Source: Bacteroidota bacterium (GTDB lineage Bacteria > Bacteroidota > Bacteroidia > AKYH767-A > JABDAW01). From it: a stretch of 36,485 nucleotides of DNA. The translations under genes were made by a program, and so were the position numbers. The number at the start of each line of letters is the position of its first letter. Position 1 is the first letter of the stretch. This document shows, one piece after another, positions 1-9,200 of the stretch. The stretch spans positions 4,623 to 41,107 of the forward strand of contig JABDAW010000006.1 in NCBI GenBank assembly GCA_013288905.1. The letters are read 5' to 3'. The notes beneath the pieces are model-generated. The model saw only the letters and a program-made list of their open reading frames with translations. It had not been told where the DNA came from and did not search any database.

Positions 1-1
1 C

Positions 2-727
2 ATTTCAGAGACTGCTAAATTAGGTGAAAATGTTTATGTCGGAGCCTTTGCATATATCGGGAATGATTCTATCATCGGGAATAATGTGAAGATTTATCCA
101 CAAGTTTATATCGGTGAAAATGTGAAGATCGAAGACAATACCGTGCTATTTTCGGGTGTCAAGATTTACCCAGATTGTGTTGTAGGGAAAAATTGCACAT
201 TGCATTCAGGAGCTGTCATTGGATCTGATGGATTTGGTTTTGCACCTGATAAGAACAATAATTATGTAAAGGTAGCCCAAATAGGTAATGTCGTTATTAA
301 GGATAATGTTGAGATAGGGTCTAATACAACTATTGATCGTGCTACTTTAGGCTCTACTATCATCCATTCGGGAGTGAAATTGGATAACCTTATTCAGATT
401 GCCCACAATGTGGAAATAGGTGAGAACACTGTGATTGCAGCACAAACTGGAGTTGCGGGAAGCACTAAAATCGGAAAAGATTGCATGATTGGCGGGCAGG
501 TCGGAATTGTTGGTCATCTGACTATAGCAGATAAAGTAAAAATTGCTGCTCAATCTGGCATCGGACAAAGTATTCTAAATGAAGGAGAGACCGTTCAAGG
601 TTCGCCGGCATTCGAGAGCCATGACTATAAAAGAACCTACGTAATGTTTAAAAAACTTCCTGATTTAGAGAAAAGAATTTCTGAATTGGAACAGGCATTG
701 GAAGAATTAAAATCGAATATTCAATAA
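2..727 (+). CDS. lpxD: UDP-3-O-acylglucosamine N-acyltransferase LpxD, 5'-truncated by window edge
   Basis: Frame is open from the window start ([20 protein letters not shown]...) into the listed ORF. Hexapeptide left-handed beta-helix repeats and the motif [47 protein letters not shown] are typical of LpxD. Lies directly upstream of lpxC/fabZ. Confidence 0.95.
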   Translation: MSETAKLGENVYVGAFAYIGNDSIIGNNVKIYPQVYIGENVKIEDNTVLFSGVKIYPDCVVGKNCTLHSGAVIGSDGFGFAPDKNNNYVKVAQIGNVVIKDNVEIGSNTTIDRATLGSTIIHSGVKLDNLIQIAHNVEIGENTVIAAQTGVAGSTKIGKDCMIGGQVGIVGHLTIADKVKIAAQSGIGQSILNEGETVQGSPAFESHDYKRTYVMFKKLPDLEKRISELEQALEELKSNIQ

Positions 728-730
728 ACT

Positions 731-2152
731 ATGAGTGAGAAACAAAACACTATAAAAACAGCCGTCACCGTATCTGGAATCGGCTTACATACAGGGACAG
801 ATGTAAATATGACTTTCAAACCTGCTCCCGAAAATCATGGCATAAAATTTCAACGTATTGACCTCCCTGATAAACCTATCATTGAGGCAGATGTGGATTA
901 TGTCGTGGATGTTTCAAGAGGGACCACTTTAGGAAAAGGTGGTGCCAGGGTTGTCACCATCGAACATTCTTTGGCAGCAATCACAGGGCTTGAAATTGAT
1001 AATGTTTTGATTGAATTGGATGGTCCTGAAGTGCCAATCATGGATGGCAGTTCCAAGCCATTTCTTGATGCTTTGCTGGATATTGGAATTCAGGAGCAGA
1101 CTTTACATCGTGAATATTATGATCTGAAAGAAAACATCTCCTATTTCGATAACGAAAAGAAGGTGGAGATGGTGGCTATTCCTGATGATATGTATAAAAT
1201 CACGGTGATGGTGGATTACAATTCTCCAGTCCTCGGCACGCAACATGCCAGGATGAATAACATCGGTGAATTTGCTCGTGAAATAGGTGCCTGCCGTACC
1301 TTCTGCTTCCTTCATGAATTAGAGGCTTTGCTGGCGAATAACCTTATCAAAGGGGGTGATTTGAATAATGCTATCGTCATTGTTGACAGAGTTGTTTCTG
1401 AAGGAGAATTAGATCATCTCGCCGAATTATTCCATAAGCCTAAGGTGGAAGTCAAGAAAGAAGGTATTCTCAACAATCTTCAATTGCGATATCAGAATGA
1501 ACCTGCCCGTCATAAACTGCTGGATATTGTCGGCGATCTGGCTTTGATAGGAGTGCCATTGAGGGCGCATGTATTGGCAGCGCGCCCGGGTCACGCTTCT
1601 AATGTTGAATTTGCCAAGAAGATCAAAAAGATGATCAAGGAAGAGCGCAGGAATCAAAAAGCTCCTGCTTATAACTCAAATCAAAGAACCATTTTCGATA
1701 TTAATCAGATAGCAAAACTATTGCCCCATCGCTATCCGATGCTGATGATTGATAAGATTATTGAAATCTCTGATCATCACGTGGTGGGTGTGAAAAACGT
1801 TACGATGAACGAATGGTTTTTCCAGGGACATTTCCCGGGGAATCCTGTGATGCCTGGCGTAATGCAGATAGAAGCGATGGCACAGACCGGTGGCATCCTT
1901 GCTCTTAATTCGGTAACAAATCCTCAGGATTACTGGACTTATTTCCTCAAGATAGAGAATGTGAGATTTAAGCAAAAGGTAGTTCCGGGTGATACTTTGA
2001 TATTCAAATTAGAGTTGGTAACGCCCATCCGCCGGGGCATCTGCCACATGCGTGGTGCTGCTTATGTAGGTGATAAAATAGTTACCGAAGCTGAGATGAT
2101 GGCACAGATTGTCAAGAAAGACATCGAGCAGTTGACCACAGTAAATGCTTAG
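731..2152 (+). CDS. lpxC/fabZ: Bifunctional LpxC deacetylase / FabZ 3-hydroxyacyl-ACP dehydratase fusion
   Basis: N-terminal LpxC (TVSGIGLHTGTDVNMTFKPAP, IEHSLAAITGLEIDNVLIELDGPEVPIMDGSS, AARPGHASN) and C-terminal FabZ (IAKLLPHRYPMLMIDKI, FPGNPVMPGVMQIEAMAQTGG) in one ORF. The fusion is established in Bacteroidota. Confidence 0.97.
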   Translation: MSEKQNTIKTAVTVSGIGLHTGTDVNMTFKPAPENHGIKFQRIDLPDKPIIEADVDYVVDVSRGTTLGKGGARVVTIEHSLAAITGLEIDNVLIELDGPEVPIMDGSSKPFLDALLDIGIQEQTLHREYYDLKENISYFDNEKKVEMVAIPDDMYKITVMVDYNSPVLGTQHARMNNIGEFAREIGACRTFCFLHELEALLANNLIKGGDLNNAIVIVDRVVSEGELDHLAELFHKPKVEVKKEGILNNLQLRYQNEPARHKLLDIVGDLALIGVPLRAHVLAARPGHASNVEFAKKIKKMIKEERRNQKAPAYNSNQRTIFDINQIAKLLPHRYPMLMIDKIIEISDHHVVGVKNVTMNEWFFQGHFPGNPVMPGVMQIEAMAQTGGILALNSVTNPQDYWTYFLKIENVRFKQKVVPGDTLIFKLELVTPIRRGICHMRGAAYVGDKIVTEAEMMAQIVKKDIEQLTTVNA

Positions 2153-2178
2153 CCTGCCTTCGGTTTATCTTTTACGAT

Positions 2179-4017
2179 TTACCGGGTGTCAATTATTACT
2201 AATTTCCCTTTCGCTAATATTCCATTTTCATTAACTGCTTCCCAAAAGTAGATGCCATTGCTCAATGGAAGCGTGATGGTCTCCTTTTCTTTGGCATCAT
2301 TAAAACTTTGGGAATAGATTGTTCTTCCAAGGACATCTATAATTTCTATTTCGTAATTTCTAATGCCTGAATGGCTAAGTATGAACATTCCGTCATTAGG
2401 ATTTGGGTAGATTAAAATATTTTGTTTGTCGTAAATAGAAGGAATTCCTGTAAAAGCAAAGCAGATTGTATCTGACTTGGTAGTGCAGCCGTTAACATCG
2501 GTTTCAATGGCTTGGTAGCAGCCGGTATGCTGCACAACATATACAGGATTAGTATCTCCCGGCATGGGTATTGAATAATTATACCATTGCAACCCTGTCG
2601 TGAAGTTGGTGATTGTCAATGTGTCTTCGCTTTGAATAATATGCGGCTGTACAGGTGGAATGAAAACAGTAAAATAGAAAGTCTGTGAGGAGGAATCGGT
2701 AAATACTCCGCAGACTGTAGAATCATAAGCAATGAGGGTAACAGTATCAATGCCTGAGTGAATATAAGAGTGTGTGGGATTAGTTAAGGTGCTTGAATCA
2801 CCATCACCAAAACGCCAGAGATAACCAGATGCAGTATTATTCGTATTTGTATAATGAACATTCAATGGACTACAGCCAGAGAGAGTATCCAGAGTAAAAG
2901 ATGGAGGCAAATGTTGGACATTATATTGATTGACAAAATTTGGAAGTCCATACAATGTCATCCCATTTAATAGAACTGCATTTGAAACAAAATTACATCC
3001 TGATCCAAGAACATTTGGGGTGTTTATTGTACCAAGATAATTTGTGTTTCGCCCATCAACATAGATTTTATCGTGAGGTCCTAATAATAAAGCCCCTCCA
3101 CCAGTCCCTGGAACTGTATCTATTAAATATTGAGAAGCATTAATAGTTGCTGAATCATTGGAGGAAATATCATATTGATAAAGTAATGAATTACTATAGC
3201 CCGAAACATATAGTTTGGAATTATCAGGTGAAAAAGCCAACCCATAAGGATTATCATTAGTTATTGGTAAGGTTATAAGATTTGAAAGGATTCCTGTTGA
3301 ATTATCGAAATCATAAAGTTCTACTTCATAAGCAGAATAGGAAAATGCAGCAGCTAATTTTTGTGAATTTGGTGAAGCTTTTAGATACCCTGCATATTCA
3401 ATAACAGAAGGAATCATTCCAATATGTGTTACAACTGGGGCAGCAATTCCCGAATTTGAAACCAGGTAAGAATAATAAGCATTATCATTCCAATTATGAA
3501 CAATTACCCAATAATCAATTCCATTACAATGTCTGACACCACAAAGTTTTTCAGTAACTGGGACAAGAAGTTGAAAATTTTTTACGGTAACGGCTCCAAG
3601 TCCTGAATTTAAAGACATGTCCACCTCGGAATAACTGAAGCCTTGAACTCTTGCTGCATCAACACATGTAAAAATATAATAGACATTTGCACTATCCGGT
3701 TTTGGAATTATTAAACAAGATTGAGTAGATGAATTACCTCCCCAAAGATGGTCTCCATTAAACATGTGATTATTGGTTCTGTCCCAAACTGCGAGTGAAC
3801 CATCAGTATAAAACAATAAATTGCCTGAAGAATCAGTAAGAGCTGTGCAGCCTGCCCAGGCATACATTAAACTTCCTGAAACATTAACTGGGTTTCCTGT
3901 ACTGAAATTTAAGGCACAAGTATTACCAAAATACCAATTAGTATTTTGATAGGGATACTGGCAATACCCGCCGATACTCATCCCCACAATCGCCACAAGT
4001 AAATAAATCTTCTTCAT
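2179..4017 (-). CDS. Secreted protein with beta-propeller-like N-terminus, PKD-like domain and T9SS type A C-terminal sorting domain
   Basis: Signal peptide MKKIYLLVAIVGMSIGGYCQ; PKD-like segment YLWRFGDGDSSTLTNPTHSY; C-terminus ILIYPNPNDGMFILSHSG...GIYFWEAVNENGILAKGKLVI is typical of the T9SS sorting domain. Confidence 0.87.
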   Translation of the reverse strand: MKKIYLLVAIVGMSIGGYCQYPYQNTNWYFGNTCALNFSTGNPVNVSGSLMYAWAGCTALTDSSGNLLFYTDGSLAVWDRTNNHMFNGDHLWGGNSSTQSCLIIPKPDSANVYYIFTCVDAARVQGFSYSEVDMSLNSGLGAVTVKNFQLLVPVTEKLCGVRHCNGIDYWVIVHNWNDNAYYSYLVSNSGIAAPVVTHIGMIPSVIEYAGYLKASPNSQKLAAAFSYSAYEVELYDFDNSTGILSNLITLPITNDNPYGLAFSPDNSKLYVSGYSNSLLYQYDISSNDSATINASQYLIDTVPGTGGGALLLGPHDKIYVDGRNTNYLGTINTPNVLGSGCNFVSNAVLLNGMTLYGLPNFVNQYNVQHLPPSFTLDTLSGCSPLNVHYTNTNNTASGYLWRFGDGDSSTLTNPTHSYIHSGIDTVTLIAYDSTVCGVFTDSSSQTFYFTVFIPPVQPHIIQSEDTLTITNFTTGLQWYNYSIPMPGDTNPVYVVQHTGCYQAIETDVNGCTTKSDTICFAFTGIPSIYDKQNILIYPNPNDGMFILSHSGIRNYEIEIIDVLGRTIYSQSFNDAKEKETITLPLSNGIYFWEAVNENGILAKGKLVIIDTR

Positions 4018-4045
4018 GCTATATAATCGTTGGTTTTTATTTCTG

Positions 4046-4053
4046 CAAAAGTA
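4046..4053 (-). promoter_or_regulatory. Bacteroidota-type -7 box (TAnnTTTG)
   Basis: TACTTTTG on the minus strand about 30 bp upstream of the start at 4017. No clear -33 element. Confidence 0.35.
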
Positions 4054-4225
4054 GGTATTAATTCAGATAAAAGAAAAGAGGGGGAAGAAAAAACGTGCCT
4101 ATATAGTATGAGTGATTTTGTGCATTCGATGAGAAATTGACCAAGGAATTTCTGAAGCTTTTATTCAAAAGAGAAATTCTTTTTGGAAATTTTCATTTCT
4201 ACTATTCAATGAAACACTTTGGCAA

Positions 4226-4414
4226 TTCACTCAAAACTTTTGAATGAATCACCAAAACCTTTGGTTATTTACTCAAACGTTTTGATGATTTACCCAAACG
4301 TTTTGGTGGTTCACTCAAAACATTTGGTGGTTTACTCAAACGTTTTGGTGATTCATTCAAACGTTTTGGTGACTCACTCAAACGTTTTGGTGATTCACTC
4401 AAAAGCTTTCAGTG
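4226..4414. repeat. Array 1: nine contiguous 21-bp units, consensus ttcactcaaacgttttggtga
   Basis: Units start at 4226, 4247, 4268 ... 4394 with no phase change; a degenerate tenth follows. AAA...TTT dyad in each. Confidence 0.95.
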
Positions 4415-4599
4415 AGCCACCAAAAATCATTTTTGGAGCGGTTGACGAAGCCTTCTTAACAAATATTTATATGAATATCATAATATTATATATAGACAGT
4501 ATAAATGTTTAAAATTTCAACCATTTTTTATAAATCTTATAAAAATAGAAAAAATATTTTTTTTATTTTCTTATGATTTTATATTGTTAAAAAAAATTG

Positions 4600-4607
4600 T
4601 ATATTTG
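4600..4607 (+). promoter_or_regulatory. Bacteroidota-type -7 box (TAnnTTTG)
   Basis: TATATTTG about 55 bp upstream of the CDS at 4660. No well-spaced -33 TTG was found. Confidence 0.4.
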
Positions 4608-4659
4608 CCTCCTTAATAACTAATGCCTGTGAGAGCAGGAAAAATAAAAAATAAATAAA

Positions 4660-5331
4660 ATGATAAGTCAAAAATTTAACGGTTTCAACACATGGTTCCC
4701 GATAGTGATCGCGTACCTTATTTTAAATGCTACAAGATTGAGAATTTCCAGCGCACAAATAACTGCTTTAACCGCTATGGGCACAGCGTGGACTCCGGCT
4801 TGGGCAAAATATTCAAGCATGGCAACACAAACTCATGGCAGCATTTCAGACATTCAAGGTTTGTATGATGATGACCATTCTTACATGGAAAAGGTGAAAT
4901 TGCAATTGAAATATGACATGAATGTCGAATTGTCGGGCGATGACATCAGGGTTATTGAAATCCATGTGGATGCTGACCCACGCGGAGAAGTTCCTGCTTA
5001 TGGTTATGCACCTAATGGCGTGGTTGTTAATAACAGGCATTTGCTGGCTTCCATTGATGTTTCCAGCACCGAAGAAGGCCATACAAATGATGGCAAAAAG
5101 CCTGTGGATGTAGCAAGAATCGGCATGAAGAGAATTATTATAGGAGCTACTGCGCCTATTCCTGCCGCTTCGACTTTTTTGCCTTATCCTGCATCGGGTT
5201 CGGTAGATTTTGATATGGCATTCACAGCCGATCAGGCAGGGATGCAATGTTGCGTCGTTTTCTGGTATGAGAACCCAAAGGGCGATAATCGCAGCCCTGA
5301 AAGTGTCATGCTGGTTTTCCCGATAATCTAA
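4660..5331 (+). CDS. Hypothetical protein, 223 aa
   Basis: Long ORF with its own intergenic upstream region, a -7-like TATATTTG box about 55 bp upstream and a hairpin/T-tract terminator just downstream. Family not recognised. Confidence 0.75.
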   Translation: MISQKFNGFNTWFPIVIAYLILNATRLRISSAQITALTAMGTAWTPAWAKYSSMATQTHGSISDIQGLYDDDHSYMEKVKLQLKYDMNVELSGDDIRVIEIHVDADPRGEVPAYGYAPNGVVVNNRHLLASIDVSSTEEGHTNDGKKPVDVARIGMKRIIIGATAPIPAASTFLPYPASGSVDFDMAFTADQAGMQCCVVFWYENPKGDNRSPESVMLVFPII

Positions 5332-5350
5332 AGTTATTTCCTAAAAAAAT

Positions 5351-5380
5351 AAAGCCTTCTCAATGTGGGAAGGCTTTTTT
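5351..5380 (+). terminator. Rho-independent-type terminator, possibly bidirectional
   Basis: aaagccttc-tcaatgtgg-gaaggcttt followed by a T run; A-rich on the opposite side. Lies between convergent CDSs ending at 5331 and 5495. Confidence 0.85.
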
Positions 5381-5494
5381 GTGGACGAGAGTTTTTTTTT
5401 GTTCCAAATTTTTTACTCCTCCTTTTATGATAGCATCCCCTTTTTGGGGTGCTGCAATAAAATGAGGAGAATGATTAAACAACAATTACCAAGT

Positions 5495-6055
5495 TTATTG
5501 AGCACTGTTATTCTTCGCCGGAAGCTCCTTAAAGGAATTCAAAACCACATCCATATCTTTTTCATTATTGGGTAATAAATCAGCCACAGTCCAGCAGTAA
5601 ACCTGGTAGAAATGACTCATGCTCTCGATGATGTAACATTTATAAACCATCGTTAATTGATCATGCCTGCCGACGATGGTAACCTTATAGGCATCCAAGC
5701 CATTTACCTTGACCTGCTCGGGATTAGAGGACTGTACCTGTGTCAGGCTGCCGACAATATTGGAGGTGCTGGTATCGAAGAATTCAACCAAAGTGATGGC
5801 TTTGTTATTCACCGTGAGATTAGAACGGATTTCGTCAATAACGATGACATACATGTTTCGCATCGAATCTGAATATTGCAAAGAAGCATCATCATTCAGC
5901 AAGGTCTTGGAAGGCACGAGATAGGTGGGCAACTGGACGCTGTATAGATCTTTAATCTTGACTTCTCTGAAGGTCGTTTCCTCAGCATTTTTATTGGTAA
6001 CGGTGATGCATCCGGCAAGGAGGAGAAACAGGAGATATAGGGGAAGTTTGTTCAT
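5495..6055 (-). CDS. Small putative lipoprotein
   Basis: Internal start MNKLPLYLLFLLLAGCITVTNKN gives a lipobox (LLAGC). The ORF-track start at 6133 adds 26 residues upstream of the signal peptide, so the start is likely 6055. Confidence 0.7.
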   Translation of the reverse strand: MNKLPLYLLFLLLAGCITVTNKNAEETTFREVKIKDLYSVQLPTYLVPSKTLLNDDASLQYSDSMRNMYVIVIDEIRSNLTVNNKAITLVEFFDTSTSNIVGSLTQVQSSNPEQVKVNGLDAYKVTIVGRHDQLTMVYKCYIIESMSHFYQVYCWTVADLLPNNEKDMDVVLNSFKELPAKNNSAQ

Positions 6056-6299
6056 TAATTTGGGGAATAAAAAGCTATGATTCAAGGAACAAAAATAAAT
6101 ATTATTATGGAAACAAATATAGATAGAATCCATTATACCTTTTTAGCTCCTTATTTAATGCTAACTTTATTAAAGATGCTACGTAATAAGCAGAATTTAT
6201 TAATAAAATAACTTCTTTATAAAATATATTGGCTAATAAACTAATTTTGAGCGGTGAATAAAAGATACTTTTTCAGGAAAGGGCGAACGATAATTTGAT

Positions 6300-9200
6300 A
6301 TGAAGAGAAGCTTACTTGTGCTTTGTTTCCTTTGGTTTCACTGCTTTTACCATATTGCTTTTGCGCAAAATAATTTTAAATCTCAAGAGGATTTAAAGAA
6401 GAATGCCGAGAAGACTTTTACCGCAAAAGACTATGTAAAAGCGACGCCTCTATTCTCCCAACTGCTAAGTACGGTGCCTAAGGATGCTAATTATAATTAT
6501 AAATATGGGGTCTGTATTCTTTACACCAATAATGACAAGGGTAAGTGCCTGAAGTATCTGCAATTTGCGGCGAAGAATCCAAAAACCACGAATGATGTTT
6601 ATTATTATTTAGGGAAGGCATATCATCTGAATCAAAGGTATGACGAGGCAATCAGCGCATTCAATACTTTCAAAAAGAATGCCTCCTCAGGAGATATACA
6701 AAAGAAAGGTGTTGATGCAGAAATACAAAGTATCAACAATGCCAGGAATCATTTAGGCAGTAATGTCAATATGGTGATCGTGTCTAAGAATCAAATTCCT
6801 ATTGCCTCCTTCACAACCGCTTATGATGTGAGTGCAATGGGTGGAAAAATCATTGACAAACCGCCTATCTATAGGATGAAAGCTGATAAAAATGATATTA
6901 CAAATAATACTGTTTATATAAATAACGGTCTTAAAGTAATTTACTTTTCGAGCTATGGAATTGATGGGAAGGCTGGTAAGGATATATACAAAGTAACAAA
7001 GAATAAAAAGGGGGAATGGTCGGAGCCAGTAAACCTTGGTGCCCCTGTTAACACGGGTTCTGATGAAGATTATCCTTTTATATCTCAAGATGGCAAGACA
7101 CTTTATTTTTCGAGTAAAGGTCATAACAGTATCGGAGGATATGATGTCTTTAAATCGGTTTATGATTCTGCGAAAAACACCTGGTCTGAACCTGTAAGTG
7201 TGGGTACTCCTGTTAATTCTCCTTATGATGATCTGTTGTTTGTTGTTGATAGTACAGGCAATGCAAATTTTGCCTCCACCAGGGAGAGCAGTGATGGGAA
7301 TATTGGTTTTTATAAAATGATTATCTCTGAAAGACCTATTGAATTTACAACGATCAAAGGTTCTTTGAGAACAGATAAAACGACTGATTCAAAAGATGCA
7401 ACAATTACAATTTTAAATTACAATGATGGCAGTGTAGTTGATGTGATAAAGGCTGATGAACTGACAGGTTCTTATGACATGAAACTAAAGCCTGGCAGGG
7501 GTTATACTATTGTTGTTGAAAAGAAAGGTTATATTCCACATGCCGAGAATATATATATACCCGACCAACTTGTTGAGCATGTCTTAGGTCAAGAATTGAG
7601 ACTATCTAAAAGTGATTCTTTGGAAGAATTATCTATCTCGAATTACTTTTCAATTTTGGAAGAAAATACTGACCTGAATACAGCAATTAAAACAGAAGAA
7701 ATCACAAGTGATTTTAAGCATGCTGAAAACTATAAAGAGAAGTTGAAGACTGTTGCGATAAATGATAGAACAATTGATGTCACTCCACCTGTCAATGATA
7801 TTAGCATGCAGGCTAAAACACTTCCGGTATCTGCCTTTGCAATAAATACAGGAGCAAATAATATTTCCGTTGATACTTCCTCTCCATACTCAAAAGGCAA
7901 TGTAGCAGGGGGAACTTCTAACAATGAAACACCGGCAAAAAAAGAAGAAATTAAACCGGATACTTCCAAACAAGAAATACCTAATGTAATAACTGCCAAG
8001 ACCACTAATAATGAAATTGTAACTATTGCATATAGCGATGCTGCCGCCATTCAAAATGAAGCAAAGGAAATGAAAAAGAATGCTGAAATAGCTGAATCCA
8101 TAGGCAAAGCAAGAGATAGCATGGCAATAAATTTAAATAAAGAGATAGCTTCCTTACAAAAGAAAATTGCTGTAGAAAAGAATGTTGTTATTAAAAAGCA
8201 TTTGCAAGATTCTATACAGCAAAGGCAGAATGAAGCAGCACAATTAAAGGAGGAAGCAAATGTTGCATATTCACTTTCTAAAGAATATAATGAAGATGGA
8301 AGTAAACTTCAAAAGGATGCTGATGAAAGCCTTGCTATTGCAAAGGCTTTGGAGAATTCATCAAAAACTAAGGCAGATGTAAATAATCAAACTGCTGCAA
8401 AAAATAATGATAACAAAAGAATTGAAGATACTTTATATAAAAAGGTAGAGAAAATAAACACAAATGATTTGATATTAAAGGCAGCTGCAAGTTTTTCAGA
8501 ACTATCAAAAGAAAAGCTGATGGAATCGGATAGCGTGTCATTGGCGGCAAATCAACTAAAGACGGAATCTGTTTCTCTTACAAATAAAGCAAACGATACT
8601 ATTAAGAAAGCTACTATAACCCCTGAACCGGAGAAGACAAGATTAAGAAAGAAGGCAGCAGAATTGGAGCGGCAATCTGCACAAAAACAAATAGAATCAG
8701 ATCAAGCAACCACTCATGCAAGACAACTGAAAGACTCTGCTGTAAAAGAAGAGAAGAAGGCAACAATAGCAAAGGGTTTGACCAATGATATTATCAATTC
8801 TAAAGAAGGCATTACTGTAATTTCAACTCCTTCTACTCAAACTGAAAAAGGTTTTCAAAGTAGCGAAGTTAATAATGAAACAACGAAAAAAACAAATACG
8901 GCTGATACATTAGTAACTACTTCTATTGACAATGCTTCAAAGAATGATACAACAAAAATTACAAGCACTATAAAAAATAAAGGAAACATTCCGGATATTG
9001 CATTACCCACTCAAACAAAAAGCAATAATAATTTAAATGCAAATACCTCGTCAAATGGAGGAATTGATAAAGACAATAATGCTTCCAATGGAAATAACTC
9101 GATAAACATAAATAGTAATAATAGGAAGGACAGTCTTGTGGCGAATGTTGTTCCAAATGACACATCAATTAATCAAAGTAATGCATCAAAAGCCCCAACA

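Noticed and set aside
347-1975. Antisense ORFs within lpxD and lpxC/fabZ, and similar antisense ORFs across other CDSs
   Set aside because: They overlap strongly supported genes on the other strand and show no recognisable protein features.
4165-4190. Possible shell module before array 1 (gaaattcttttt)
   Set aside because: Only a 12-bp AT-rich match to the end of the shell module; too short to claim homology.
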